This document shows positions 34,939 through 44,054 of a stretch of DNA of 64,000 nt, in pieces. The translations under genes and the position numbers were made by a program. Position 1 is the first letter of the stretch. Each line of letters begins with the position of its first letter. The notes beneath the pieces were generated by a model. It was not told the DNA's origin. It did no database searches and saw only the letters and a program-made list of their open reading frames with translations. Origin of the DNA: Thiotrichaceae bacterium (GTDB taxonomy: Bacteria > Pseudomonadota > Gammaproteobacteria > SZUA-140); the NCBI GenBank assembly GCA_002401765.2, contig NVTY02000024.1, positions 1-64,000 of the forward strand, in the 5' to 3' direction.

Positions 34939-35943
34939 TTACTGAGTCAAACCTAACACTGAAAACACCCCGTTTTTCTCTATTTTATTATTCAACTTAT
35001 TCGCGGCAGAGATCCGCGCCGAAGCATAATCTATCACTGAACCGCCGGAAACATTGATGGGTGTTGTTACAATGATTTTTCCTGATGAGTTCAAGATAGC
35101 AATGGTCATACGTAGCTCTACCGTATAACTCTCAAAAACAATCTGCTTACGCTCAGTCCCTTTTATCTCAACAATGGCATTAGTCTGCTTTGTTTTTGAC
35201 TCACTGACTTTTATTCCACTTTGCGTTAAATGTTTAATTATTTTTTTACTCACTGGAATAAAATTAGTTTCACTGTTCACGTAAACATTCAAATTATTTG
35301 AGGCATCACGGGCACTCTTCTGATAACCAAGATAGCGCTGTTCATACGAAGAGACCTGGAAACCTGGGTTAACCGTTGTAATTAATGATAGGTACGACAC
35401 AGCGTCACCCACTTTAGGGATAATACTTCCCCATGCCACATATTGCTCCAAAGCAGAAAGCGGGCTCAACCCAGCAACATCCGCCTCAATTAACCGATCT
35501 AATCGCTCCAGTTTTAATCTCCAACTATTAACTAAGTCAGCCTTAGCGATGCTAATCAGTGCGTAAAATTGCCCACTATTTTGAACCACCTGTTCAACAC
35601 TGTAGTTTTGCAACTCTTTATCTTGCGTCTTAGTATTAATCCTTACAAATGCACTTTCCTGAAAAAGGTCATTATGCAGTGTGCTCGTTGTTTCAGAGGC
35701 CCCACCCACAGACACACTAATTTTTGAGCTTATCTCCTGCAACGCAACTTTTTTTGCGTGACTTAAATCCCAGGCTTGACCAATACCGTAGTAGGTTTGA
35801 CTATCATCCGCAGGCGGATTAAGCACCCAATGGGGAAGAAGACTCTCTTCTTGTTTTAGCCCCCCCCCCGGTAAGGAGACACACGCAGTAAGTGATAGAC
35901 CTAGTACACAAAAGAAAAACGCGCGGCTATACATATTATTCAT
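34939..35943 (-). CDS. LPP20-like lipoprotein with N-terminal poly-G tract
   Basis: A 334-residue lipoprotein; the lipobox is SLTAC (Cys21). Residues 37-135 (LPHWVLNPPADDSQTYYGIG, then ALQEISSKISVSV and YALISIAKADLV) match the LPP20-type domain. A second part (about 210-330) has a further strand-helix unit. Directly after the lipidated Cys, codons 25-28 (CCG GGG GGG GGG) contain ten consecutive G, seen as ten C at 35860-35869 on the plus strand. Slippage there would put the gene out of frame. It leads the three-lipoprotein set. ATG at 35943 is followed by a second Met at residue 4. Confidence 0.8.
   Translation of the reverse strand: MNNMYSRAFFFCVLGLSLTACVSLPGGGLKQEESLLPHWVLNPPADDSQTYYGIGQAWDLSHAKKVALQEISSKISVSVGGASETTSTLHNDLFQESAFVRINTKTQDKELQNYSVEQVVQNSGQFYALISIAKADLVNSWRLKLERLDRLIEADVAGLSPLSALEQYVAWGSIIPKVGDAVSYLSLITTVNPGFQVSSYEQRYLGYQKSARDASNNLNVYVNSETNFIPVSKKIIKHLTQSGIKVSESKTKQTNAIVEIKGTERKQIVFESYTVELRMTIAILNSSGKIIVTTPINVSGGSVIDYASARISAANKLNNKIEKNGVFSVLGLTQ
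35860..35869. repeat. Ten-base homopolymer (poly-C/poly-G) in a lipoprotein gene
   Basis: Ten C in a row on the plus strand, coding for PGGG at residues 25-28 on the minus strand. A second run of eight C is at 36051-36058, 108 bases upstream of the same gene's start. Such tracts are known sites of slipped-strand mispairing in surface-protein genes. Confidence 0.8.
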
Positions 35944-36372
35944 AATTATAAGGTTTTCTACTTAATGTGGTTTTCAATATGGATTTAACACGCAAGCACC
36001 ATGAAAATGCGGATCGACAAATAACGACCAACGCCATGCCTGTTACCCAGCCCCCCCCTGCATGATTATGATAAAATAATCATACGGAATAAAAAGAGAC
36101 CTTAACAAAATTTTATAATGCGCACAAAGGAATGTTACATCCTTCGGATGCATCGTGATGACATCCTCCCCACAAAAGCCAGAAAATGACACACTCACTA
36201 TCGTGCTCACAACATCATGCAGGAATGCTTCTCATTAATAAGGGTAAAAAACAGCGCAAAAACATACAATTTAGTGTACAATTTGTCGCCTTGCCGGAAT
36301 CATCCCGCAAGTTCGTGCGCCCCTTCGACACATATTGAGGTGCTCGACCCTCGAACACTACAGGTATTTACG
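35944..36372. other. Intergenic region and long deaD leader
   Basis: About 430 bases between the divergent lipoprotein and helicase genes. It includes an eight-C run (36051-36058), an inverted repeat (36062-36083) and a small hairpin CATCCTTCGGATG near 36138. A frame open from 36217 lacks conserved residues before the helicase Met at 36373. Long leaders are typical of cold-shock helicase genes. Confidence 0.55.
36062..36083. promoter_or_regulatory. Palindromic operator-like site upstream of deaD
   Basis: ATGATTAT (36062-36069) and ATAATCAT (36076-36083) are perfect arms with a 6-base centre GATAAA. The AT-rich palindrome of GATAAT-like hexamers loosely resembles a Fur-type box. It lies between divergent genes, so either could be the target. 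Confidence 0.35.
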
Positions 36373-38238
36373 ATGTCATCACCCTCTGAGAGCTTTGCGC
36401 AGTTAGCGCTTTCGGCCCCTATTCTCCGTGCGTTGGACGATGTTGGCTACGAGTCACCATCCCCGATCCAAGCGGAAAGCATTCCACACTTACTAGCAGG
36501 GCATGACCTGCTCGGCCAGGCGCAGACCGGTACTGGCAAGACCGCCGCGTTCGCATTGCCACTATTAAATAACATTGACCTTGCACAGAAAACCCCGCAG
36601 TTACTGGTGCTGACACCGACGCGTGAGCTTGCGATTCAGGTGGCCGAGGCATTTCAGAGCTATGCACGCCACCTCAAGGGATTTCATGTACTACCCATCT
36701 ACGGCGGCCAAAGCATGGATACCCAGCTACGCCAGCTAAAACGCGGCGTGCATGTCATCGTAGGGACACCCGGTCGCGTGATGGATCATCTGCGTCGCAA
36801 GACAATGTCGCTCGCGGGCCTAAAAGCACTGGTACTCGATGAAGCCGATGAGATGCTGAAGATGGGTTTTATCGATGACGTTGAATGGATCCTGGAGCAG
36901 GCGCCTGAAACGCGTCAAATCGCGCTATTCTCTGCAACAATGCCAGATGTGATTCGCAAGGTGGCAAATCGTTACCTGAAAAACCCAAAGACGGTCAAGA
37001 TCAAATCTGAATCAACCACTGTTGATACCATCGATCAAAAATACTGGCAAGTGAGCGGACTGCATAAGCTCGATGCGCTGACCCGCATCCTCGAAGTCGA
37101 AGAGCTTGATGCGGCAATCATCTTTGTGCGCACCAAAAATGCAACCGCCGAGCTGGCACAGAAACTAGAGGCACGCGGCTATTCCTGCGCCGCTCTCAGT
37201 GGCGATATCACTCAGGTACTACGCGAACGCACCGTTAATCAATTAAAAAAAGGGGTGATCGACATCATCGTTGCAACCGACGTCGCCGCACGCGGTCTCG
37301 ATGTGCCACGCGTCAGCCACGTGATCAACTACGACATCCCGTATGACACCGAGGCCTATGTTCACCGTATCGGTCGTACTGGGCGCGCCGGTCGCAAAGG
37401 CACCGCAATTCTCTTTGTCGCCCCACGCGAGACCCGCATGCTGCGTGCGATTGAACGCGCCACCAATAAAAAAATCGAGCGCATGCAACTGCCTTCGATT
37501 GAAGCGGTTAGCAACAAGCGCGTTACCGAATTTAAACAACAGATCCTCGACACCATTGAGTCTGAAGACCTGACATTTTTTAACGAAGTGCTGATGCAGA
37601 TTGAAACAGAGCAGAACATCAGCCCGAATGACGTTGCTGCGGCACTGACCTATCTATTGCAGAAAGAACGCCCATTGATGCCTAAAGCTCAGGCTGCGCC
37701 GAGAGAGCGTAAAGAACGAGATCGCACCGCAAACAATGCAGATCGCCCACGTGAAAAACGCGCCGCTCCTGGCTCACTTGGCAAGGCACGTCGCCTGAAG
37801 AAACACCCTGAAGTTGAAATGGCTCGCTACCGTATTGAAGTCGGCAAGATGCATGAAGCATCACCGGGAGACATCGTCGGCGCTATCGCCAACGAGGCTG
37901 AAATCGATAGCCAGTATATTGGTGACATCAAACTCTACGATGATTTCAGCACCGTCGATCTACCAGCAGATATGCCAGCCGATGTCTTCCAGCTATTGAA
38001 GAAGGCGCGCGTACGCCAACAGGCACTAGCGATCTCAATCACTAAAGATGGCGCATTCGGCAGCAAGGGTGGCGCAAGAAGTGGTGGTGATAAAAAACGT
38101 AAATTTGCCGATAAAAAAGACAGTGATCGGCCAAAAAAATCGGGCAAAGAAAAATTCGTGAATAAAAAGGCATCCAGTCAGACTAACAAGCCCAAGGGTA
38201 AAGAGAAAATTTCGCTCTCGAGAAAAGAGGCCGAATAG
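36373..38238 (+). CDS. deaD: DEAD-box RNA helicase, DeaD/CsdA type
   Basis: A 621-residue ATP-dependent RNA helicase. Motifs in order: Q motif (YESPSPIQAESIP), I AQTGTGKTAAF, Ia PTRELAIQ, II DEAD (VLDEADEML), III SAT, IV-VI including DVAARGLDVPRV and HRIGRTGRAGRKG. The C-terminal half has the RbpA/CsdA domain (YRIEVGKMHEASPGDIVGAIANEA) and a Lys/Arg/Gly-rich tail. It assists ribosome assembly and mRNA decay in the cold. The Met at 36373 is chosen because the helicase domain begins there; the frame extends upstream to 36217 without conserved sequence. Confidence 0.95.
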   Translation: MSSPSESFAQLALSAPILRALDDVGYESPSPIQAESIPHLLAGHDLLGQAQTGTGKTAAFALPLLNNIDLAQKTPQLLVLTPTRELAIQVAEAFQSYARHLKGFHVLPIYGGQSMDTQLRQLKRGVHVIVGTPGRVMDHLRRKTMSLAGLKALVLDEADEMLKMGFIDDVEWILEQAPETRQIALFSATMPDVIRKVANRYLKNPKTVKIKSESTTVDTIDQKYWQVSGLHKLDALTRILEVEELDAAIIFVRTKNATAELAQKLEARGYSCAALSGDITQVLRERTVNQLKKGVIDIIVATDVAARGLDVPRVSHVINYDIPYDTEAYVHRIGRTGRAGRKGTAILFVAPRETRMLRAIERATNKKIERMQLPSIEAVSNKRVTEFKQQILDTIESEDLTFFNEVLMQIETEQNISPNDVAAALTYLLQKERPLMPKAQAAPRERKERDRTANNADRPREKRAAPGSLGKARRLKKHPEVEMARYRIEVGKMHEASPGDIVGAIANEAEIDSQYIGDIKLYDDFSTVDLPADMPADVFQLLKKARVRQQALAISITKDGAFGSKGGARSGGDKKRKFADKKDSDRPKKSGKEKFVNKKASSQTNKPKGKEKISLSRKEAE

Positions 38239-38251
38239 CCGCGCTAATTAT

Positions 38252-38284
38252 TGTCATCCCGATAATCAATACATCGGGGTGACA
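38252..38284. terminator. Hairpin between convergent deaD and HDOD genes
   Basis: TGTCATCCCGAT (38252-38263) pairs with ATCGGGGTGACA (38273-38284), one mismatch and a 9-base loop. It lacks a clear T tract. It may end both convergent transcripts, or be one copy of a dispersed palindrome. Confidence 0.5.
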
Positions 38285-38299
38285 GCCCTGGCTAGGCGA

Positions 38300-39544
38300 C
38301 TAACCATCCAGCATCCTTCCAATCTCCTCAATATCGGCCTGCGCTGCCTCCAACACACGCAGCGTCATCTTAGGTCCAAGCCGACCCAGTGAAAACTTCG
38401 TGAATGCAGGTACTGCATCAATCGCCGGATGGCTCTCCATCTGCGGCGTATCGATAAAACTATAGAGCTGTGCCAGCAATACAACATCACAATACTCAGC
38501 CTTAGGCCCTGAATCTCGATACCAATCATGTGCACCACGCACCACATCAATCACGTCCAGATCAAAATCCCATCGTCGTAACACCTGCACACCCACTTCA
38601 CAGCTTAGCTTGTTAATAACGTTATCCAGCATCTCTTCATCTTCTACCAGCTCGGGGTATTTAGCCGCATAGTTAATAATAGGCAACGCGCCGATGTTAT
38701 GCACCAAACCAGCCAGCATTGCTCGGTCCTCATCAATGCCGCGTGCATGGCGTGAAATCACCGCGCACAAGGCCGCCACACGCGTGCTGTGGCGCCACTC
38801 TTTGCGCATAAAATCATTCAGCAATGGCGAATCATTTTCAAACATTTGTTGCAATGAGCAGCCAATCACAAGGTCTCGCGTCACCTTCAGTCCCATTCGA
38901 GAGACCGCCATCTGGCAAGTGGTAATCGCCGCTTTACCTCGATACATAGGACTGTTCGCCACCTGCAGCAGGCGCCCCACCAACGGTGGGTCCGCCATCA
39001 CGATGCGCGCCACGTCAGCAACATCTGAGCCCTTATCTTTAACCGCAGCCTGCACTTGTAGTGCAATATCAGGCAGACTGGGGATTTTTAGCCTACTGGC
39101 TTTCGAGTCACGCTCAATATCAGCAATCAAGCGCTCAATCAACGCCTTTTCACCCAGCGGAATGTCGCCATCAATCTTATCTGGTGCTGGCGCATCACCC
39201 AACGCCTTACTGACCTCGATATCGCTCAAACGAAAAACAACCACTCGACTACTGGCGCGAATCGTCCACTGACTAGGCTTGGTGAAATTAAGTGGCAATT
39301 TTGCCCTATCAGTATTCGCACTCACCACCTCATCATCACGATCTGGCGCCTCCATCGACACATCACCCGACACTAAAAAGTAGCTCCAGGGCTCACTCGA
39401 GCCATAACGTGCAATCGTCTCACCCGCCAATAGCGTCTCAAAGTAGCTATCCCGCGAAAGCTGCAGTAACGCCACCGCATCAAGTTTATCCAGCGGGTAA
39501 AAGACCCCCATTATGGTTGGATTTACCAGCTTATCCGTCTTCAT
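38300..39544 (-). CDS. HDOD-domain signalling protein with N-terminal cNMP-binding-like domain
   Basis: A 414-residue soluble protein. Residues about 12-115 (PLDKLDAVALLQLSRDSYFETLLAGETI, read as short blocks, and WSYFLVSGDVSM) resemble the cyclic-nucleotide-binding fold of CRP-like regulators. Residues about 155-350 form the HDOD domain: LKIPSLPDIALQVQ, ADPPLVGRLLQVANSPMYRG, and HSTRVAALCAVISRHARG. HDOD proteins are output or adaptor modules in cyclic-di-GMP and stress signalling; the catalytic HD-GYP residues are absent. It is isolated, convergent with deaD. No target can be deduced. Confidence 0.85.
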   Translation of the reverse strand: MKTDKLVNPTIMGVFYPLDKLDAVALLQLSRDSYFETLLAGETIARYGSSEPWSYFLVSGDVSMEAPDRDDEVVSANTDRAKLPLNFTKPSQWTIRASSRVVVFRLSDIEVSKALGDAPAPDKIDGDIPLGEKALIERLIADIERDSKASRLKIPSLPDIALQVQAAVKDKGSDVADVARIVMADPPLVGRLLQVANSPMYRGKAAITTCQMAVSRMGLKVTRDLVIGCSLQQMFENDSPLLNDFMRKEWRHSTRVAALCAVISRHARGIDEDRAMLAGLVHNIGALPIINYAAKYPELVEDEEMLDNVINKLSCEVGVQVLRRWDFDLDVIDVVRGAHDWYRDSGPKAEYCDVVLLAQLYSFIDTPQMESHPAIDAVPAFTKFSLGRLGPKMTLRVLEAAQADIEEIGRMLDG

Positions 39545-39876
39545 TTACCGCGCCTCACAAAAAAAGAAAACACTTCAACCAAGCAAGCTCATATTGATCA
39601 TATAGCAACCACCAGAAAAAAATATTAGCCAAATGCTAATATGACATCATCGTGTTAACTGCACACCTTACCTTTATCGACTCTTAGCGGCACTTTCCCA
39701 CCCCTCACGCCACCAAGCAGCCTTAAGTGTCACGCCAAGCCCGCCGCGCAAACAGGACTGCCGGCTCTCGGCAAAAAAACCGCATGGCATTGAAGACCAA
39801 CAGATCGCTAGAAACGACACCATTAAGCGCCTCTTTTAATGCCACAAAAGGGCAAGCGAGTGGCCGTAAAAAAAAT
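39545..39876. other. Intergenic region, nothing recognised
   Basis: About 330 bases between the HDOD gene start and the TauE/SafE gene stop, both on the minus strand. It should hold the promoter of the HDOD gene and the terminator of the permease. TTAGCCAAATGCTAATATGACATCATC near 39626 contains a short inverted repeat (TTAGC/GCTAA). No gene or repeat is supported. Confidence 0.5.
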
Positions 39877-40668
39877 TCACACTATAATTAGGTAACACCC
39901 AATAACAAGCAGTAACAGCGCAAACCCCCTCCTCAGTACCCTCACTGGCAATTGATGCGTCATTCTCGCCCCAAATGATGCACAAACCACACTGCTTGCC
40001 ACTACTGCCATCAGTGCTGGCCAATACAGATAACCCGTGCTCCACTGAGGCAAACCATCCACGCCGACACCAGCCAACCAATAACCCAGCGCGCCGGCAA
40101 GCGCTATTGGCAAGCCACATGCCGCTGCGGTGGCTATCGCCTGACGCACGGCTATGTTGCACCACAGTAGAAACGGTGTTGTCATCGTCCCGCCACCCAT
40201 GCCAACCAGCGCAGAAACCAGCCCAATCACACCACCCACACCCATTAGCGCTGCCTGACAAGGCCGATGACGAGTACGTTTAGGTCGTAGTTCCAGCGCC
40301 ATGTGTAACGCCACCACCAACGCAAATACCGCGAAAATCTTCTGCAGCCAGTCACTGGCCAGTTGATCTGCCAAAAACGCACCACACAGCGCCCCCACCA
40401 TAATCCCCCCACTCAAGCGAACAACAACCCGCCACTGCACCGCGCCATGCTGGTGATGGGTACGAATCGATGAGAGCGAGGTCACCACGATCGTCGCCAG
40501 CGATGTCCCCAGCGCGAGGTGCATGATGATACTCGCCTTGAAACCTTGCATTTCAAAGGCTATTACCAACGCTGGCACAATGATCAAACCGCCGCCAATG
40601 CCCAGCATTCCCGCCAAGGTTCCTGCCACTGCACCCAGCAGCAAATAATAGAGCAGCGCCTCGATCAT
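39877..40668 (-). CDS. TauE/SafE family sulphite-exporter-like permease
   Basis: A 263-residue membrane protein with about eight hydrophobic helices. The two inverted halves each start with a Gly-rich helix motif: LAGMLGIGGGLIIVPALV near 19-36 and LVGMGGGTMTTPFLLWC near 155-171. These are diagnostic of the TauE/SafE (COG0730) family, which moves sulphite, sulphoacetate or similar organic or sulphur anions. Substrate is not determined. It is a single gene with no sulphur-metabolism neighbour. Confidence 0.88.
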   Translation of the reverse strand: MIEALLYYLLLGAVAGTLAGMLGIGGGLIIVPALVIAFEMQGFKASIIMHLALGTSLATIVVTSLSSIRTHHQHGAVQWRVVVRLSGGIMVGALCGAFLADQLASDWLQKIFAVFALVVALHMALELRPKRTRHRPCQAALMGVGGVIGLVSALVGMGGGTMTTPFLLWCNIAVRQAIATAAACGLPIALAGALGYWLAGVGVDGLPQWSTGYLYWPALMAVVASSVVCASFGARMTHQLPVRVLRRGFALLLLVIGCYLIIV

Positions 40669-40762
40669 CGTTTACCCGAACCCTCCATTGAATGCTAAAA
40701 TCCCAAGATTCAGTATAGCGCCTTTGTAAAAGAGGGATGATTGATGCGCTAACGTTATTTTT

Positions 40763-40813
40763 TAACTACTCAGCTACCGTTAATTTTGACTACTCGCTGA
40801 GTAGTTACATTTT
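40763..40813 (+). promoter_or_regulatory. Competing hairpins with T tract (possible attenuator) upstream of the NDUFA9-like gene
   Basis: GCTGAGTAGTTA (40796-40807) can pair with TAACTACTCAGC (40763-40774), twelve bases, perfect. The last seven, GAGTAGT (40799-40805), can instead pair with the nearer ACTACTC (40789-40795) around a 3-base loop. The second fold is followed by ATTTTTT, as in a rho-independent terminator. Two alternative 5' strands for one 3' strand is the arrangement of an attenuator, although a simple duplication would look the same. It lies 43 bases before the next gene. Confidence 0.5.
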
Positions 40814-40849
40814 TTAAGATCTTTAAATGGTAAAGATGGGGAGAGGCAG

Positions 40850-41830
40850 ATGTATCCAAAGGTTGCAGCCACACATAATAAAATTATCGCTGTTCTGGGA
40901 GGAACCGGTTTTGTCGGACAACATTTAGTACGCACACTAATCGAGGCGGGCTATCAGGTACGCGTGTTGGCGCGTCACCGTGAGCGCTGCCGCGAACTAC
41001 TGGTATTACCTCGCGTGAGCGTCATCGACACCAATATCATGACGCTCTCAAATCTGCACAAACATTTCGCAGGCTGTAGTGCGGTAATCAATCTGGTTGC
41101 GGTCTTGAATGAAAGCAAAAAAGGGGCCTTTCAGCGCCTGCATGTAGATCTACCTCGGATGATCATTGACGCCTGTGTCGCCAATAAAATTGAGCGCGTG
41201 ATTCACATGAGTGCGCTCAACGCTTACGCAGGCAAGGCACCTAGCCGCTACCTCACCAGCAAAGGCGAAGGAGAAGACACCATTCACACTGGTGCAGACG
41301 AAGGAATCAACGTCACCAGTCTGCGTCCATCCGTGATCTTTGGCCCAGGCGATAACCTCTTTAACCGCTTCGCATCGCTGCTTAAGTGTATCACGCACCT
41401 GCCCCTGGCATGCCCCAACGCGCGCTTCGCGCCGGTTTATGTGAATGACGTAGTCGATGTCATCGTTAAATCACTCAACAAAAAGGCGACCTTCGGGCAG
41501 CGTTACGACCTGTGCGGACCACGTGCCTACACCCTGCAACAGCTGCTCGAATTTACGATTAAGACCCAGGGCATTAATCGCAAGGTGATCCCACTTGGCA
41601 ATGGCATGTCCAAGGTAATGGCACGCATCATGGGCATGATGCCTGGCAAACTATTCACCTACGACAACTACCTTTCAATGCAAATCGATAGCGTTAGCAG
41701 AGAGCAGTTCCCAGCCATCTTTAACATCACACCGCAACCGCTGGAAGCAATCGTACCGCGTTACCTGATGAACCAGAATCAGCGCGGCCAGTTTGATCGC
41801 TTCCGTCTTTATGCCGGACGTGACAATTAA
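40850..41830 (+). CDS. NDUFA9-like NAD(P)-binding protein (extended SDR)
   Basis: A 326-residue atypical extended short-chain dehydrogenase of the complex I NDUFA9 subfamily. IAVLGGTGFVGQHLVRTLIEAGYQVRVL (as blocks near 13-40) is the dinucleotide-binding fold. The usual catalytic Tyr-X3-Lys is present as YLTSKGEGE near 138, and LRPSVIFGPGDNLF near 158 is the family's hallmark. Mitochondrial members support complex I assembly and ubiquinone; the bacterial role is not proven. It stands immediately upstream of cca, as in many relatives. GGGGAGAG precedes the ATG, a strong ribosome site. Confidence 0.85.
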   Translation: MYPKVAATHNKIIAVLGGTGFVGQHLVRTLIEAGYQVRVLARHRERCRELLVLPRVSVIDTNIMTLSNLHKHFAGCSAVINLVAVLNESKKGAFQRLHVDLPRMIIDACVANKIERVIHMSALNAYAGKAPSRYLTSKGEGEDTIHTGADEGINVTSLRPSVIFGPGDNLFNRFASLLKCITHLPLACPNARFAPVYVNDVVDVIVKSLNKKATFGQRYDLCGPRAYTLQQLLEFTIKTQGINRKVIPLGNGMSKVMARIMGMMPGKLFTYDNYLSMQIDSVSREQFPAIFNITPQPLEAIVPRYLMNQNQRGQFDRFRLYAGRDN

Positions 41831-41858
41831 TCTAGACGCATAGGACGCACCACCACTG

Positions 41859-43076
41859 ATGAAAATTTACATGGTCGGGGGCGCCGTGCGCGACAAATTG
41901 CTGGGGCTGCCCATCAAAGACCGCGACTGGGTGGTGGTGGGCGCAACCCCCGCAGAGATGCTCGCACAAGGCTATACGCAAGTGGGGCAAGACTTCCCCG
42001 TTTTCCTACACCCAGAAACCAAAGAAGAGTACGCCCTGGCGCGCACCGAACGCAAAACAGCGGCTGGCTATACCGGGTTTGAAGTCCATGCCTCGCCAGA
42101 TGTCACGCTGGAAGAAGACCTTAAGCGCCGCGATCTCACCATCAATGCAATGGCACTCACCCTGGATGGTAATCTGGTAGACCCTCTCAACGGCATCCAA
42201 GACCTGCAACAACAGTTACTCCGCCATGTGTCGCCTGCCTTTATTGAAGATCCCGTGCGGGTTCTGCGTGTCGCGCGCTTTGCCACACGCCTGGTACCGC
42301 TGGGATTTAAAATCGCAGACGAAACACAAGCCCTACTAAAAGAGATCGTCGAGGCCGACGAGGTTGACGCACTGGTACCTGAACGCGTCTGGGGCGAGAT
42401 TGAGCGTGCACTCAATGAGCCGCGCCCCTCAATCTTTTTCACCACACTACGTGAATGCGGTGCACTTGCACGCATCCTACCAGAAGTCGACGCGCTCTTT
42501 GGCGTACCGCAACCAGAGCACTATCACCCAGAAATCGATACCGGCATTCACACCATGATGGTGCTTGATAGCGCAGCCACACTCACCACCGAGCCAGAAG
42601 TGCGCTTTGCCGCGCTCTGTCACGACCTGGGCAAAGGCAATACGCCACGTGATAAGTGGCCAAGTCATCACGGCCATGAAGAACGCGGCGTGAAATTAAC
42701 ACAAACACTCTGCAAACGAATGCGCGCTCCAAAACGTTTTCAGGCGCTTGCCGTACTGGTCGCGCGCTACCACACACATTGCCATCGCGCGGCCGAACTA
42801 CGCGCGACAACGCTACTAAAGACTTTAGAGTCACTCGACGCCTTTCGTCGCCCCGAACGTCTTGAACAGTTCCTCACTGCCTGCACCGCAGATTCACGCG
42901 GACGCACCGGTTATGAAGCATGCGACTATCCACAAGCCGCACTTTTCTCGCTCGCCTATCGCGTCGCAAACGCAGTTGATGTTCGCGCCATCGTGGCACA
43001 AGGGCATAACGGCAAAGCCCTTGCCGACGAGATTCATGCCGCGCGCACTCGTGCCATCAAGGTCGCCATTCAATAA
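41859..43076 (+). CDS. cca: Multifunctional CCA-adding enzyme
   Basis: A 405-residue tRNA nucleotidyltransferase that builds or repairs the 3' CCA of tRNAs. YMVGGAVRDKLLGLPIKDRDWVV (blocks 4-26) has the metal-binding nucleotidyltransferase core, and EEDLKRRDLTINAMAL near 86-101 the second motif. An HD phosphohydrolase domain follows (CHDLGKG near 252, HHGHEERG), making it the bacterial bifunctional form with 2',3'-cyclic phosphatase activity. It starts 28 bases after the NDUFA9-like gene and is probably co-transcribed. Confidence 0.95.
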   Translation: MKIYMVGGAVRDKLLGLPIKDRDWVVVGATPAEMLAQGYTQVGQDFPVFLHPETKEEYALARTERKTAAGYTGFEVHASPDVTLEEDLKRRDLTINAMALTLDGNLVDPLNGIQDLQQQLLRHVSPAFIEDPVRVLRVARFATRLVPLGFKIADETQALLKEIVEADEVDALVPERVWGEIERALNEPRPSIFFTTLRECGALARILPEVDALFGVPQPEHYHPEIDTGIHTMMVLDSAATLTTEPEVRFAALCHDLGKGNTPRDKWPSHHGHEERGVKLTQTLCKRMRAPKRFQALAVLVARYHTHCHRAAELRATTLLKTLESLDAFRRPERLEQFLTACTADSRGRTGYEACDYPQAALFSLAYRVANAVDVRAIVAQGHNGKALADEIHAARTRAIKVAIQ

Positions 43077-43100
43077 TCACTGCGCGTGCATTATTAAACT

Positions 43101-43130
43101 TTATCAATTCGCGTGCGATATAGGTATAAT
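43101..43130 (+). promoter_or_regulatory. Candidate promoter of the DUF3579 gene
   Basis: TTATCA (43101-43106) and TATAAT (43125-43130) are 18 bases apart. The -10 hexamer is perfect consensus. The start codon is 70 bases downstream. Confidence 0.55.
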
Positions 43131-43199
43131 CGCCCGCAGGCGGCTCACAACCACATCAGGCCAACGCATATAATACCTGCCGCACCGCAAGAGAAAGAG

Positions 43200-43547
43200 A
43201 TGTCGCATAATTCCGGGAACAATCAGATCATCATTGAGGGCGTCTGCAACGACGGTAAAAAGTTCCGCCCGTCAGACTGGGTTGAGCGAATCTCCTCTGC
43301 GTTAGCAAGCTTCGGCCCTGACCATAAACTACGCTACTCAGAACATGTGCAACCTTGCATCATCAACGGCGCACGCTGCCTGATTGTTGCCAGAGGCCTA
43401 AGCCTTAACGACCCGGAAGCATTCAGTTTCATTCTGCAGTTCGCGCGCAAAAACCAGCTACGCATCCAGGAAAAGCATCTAATCAAAGAGTGGGGATATG
43501 ATTTTCCTGGCGATGAGGATAACAACGAATTAATCGCAAATGGCTAA
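43200..43547 (+). CDS. DUF3579 family protein
   Basis: A 115-residue soluble protein of the DUF3579 family, found mostly in beta- and gammaproteobacteria. The family features NNQIIIEGVCNDGKKFRPSDW and ERISSALASF near the N-terminus and RCLIVARGLSLNDP near 58 are present. The start at 43200 follows AGAGAAAGAG; a frame reaching back to 43113 starts in the promoter. The function is unknown. It is a single gene with its own promoter. Confidence 0.85.
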   Translation: MSHNSGNNQIIIEGVCNDGKKFRPSDWVERISSALASFGPDHKLRYSEHVQPCIINGARCLIVARGLSLNDPEAFSFILQFARKNQLRIQEKHLIKEWGYDFPGDEDNNELIANG

Positions 43548-43784
43548 GCCATTGTTGCCAAATCCAGCCTAAATCTGCCGTCACAGCAAATAATAGACCA
43601 CTATTTGCAACCAATTGAATTCCATCAGCATCCGCTGAAAACAGCCATTTCACCCCTCATTTGGCCACTGCAAAACCTTGACTGCAACCACAGCCACGTG
43701 TCAAGCTGATCTTCCGGCGCATCAATTGGCGCCAGGAAAGAGTCAGAAAAGACGCTTTGAACCAAACATATGGAGACCCATAGT

Positions 43785-44030
43785 ATGTACGGAGAACGGC
43801 ACCAACTAACCCATGAATTCCCAGAGTTGCAACACACCATCCATCAACTCAAAATTCAGGATCACGACTTTGCATCTCTTTTAAAAGAGTACGAACACAC
43901 TGATAAAACCATTCACGTACTTGAAAAGCAGCAGCAACCGACCACAGATGCTCGCATGACAGGTCTCAAGGTGAAACGCCTAAACCTTAAAGACCAGCTA
44001 TATAGTGAATTAAAGCAGTACCACTCATAA
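43785..44030 (+). CDS. DUF465 (YdcH-like) small helical protein
   Basis: An 81-residue protein that matches the DUF465/YdcH pattern: an acidic-basic helical hairpin beginning LTHEFPELQHTIHQLKIQDHDF and ending LKVKRLNLKDQLYSEL. The start is taken at the ATG at 43785, nine bases after GGAG; an upstream in-frame ATG at 43770 overlaps the ribosome site. Family members are abundant small cytosolic proteins of unknown role, thought to bind partners by coiled-coil. It is single, followed by a hairpin shared with convergent murU. Confidence 0.82.
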   Translation: MYGERHQLTHEFPELQHTIHQLKIQDHDFASLLKEYEHTDKTIHVLEKQQQPTTDARMTGLKVKRLNLKDQLYSELKQYHS

Positions 44031-44054
44031 TCGTCCGAACATTTAGCCAGAGCA

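Noticed and set aside
39836-40261. A 141-codon frame overlapping the TauE/SafE gene
   Set aside because: It is a shifted frame of the same strand with a Trp/Gly/Cys-rich nonsense product; the other frame has a clear family match.
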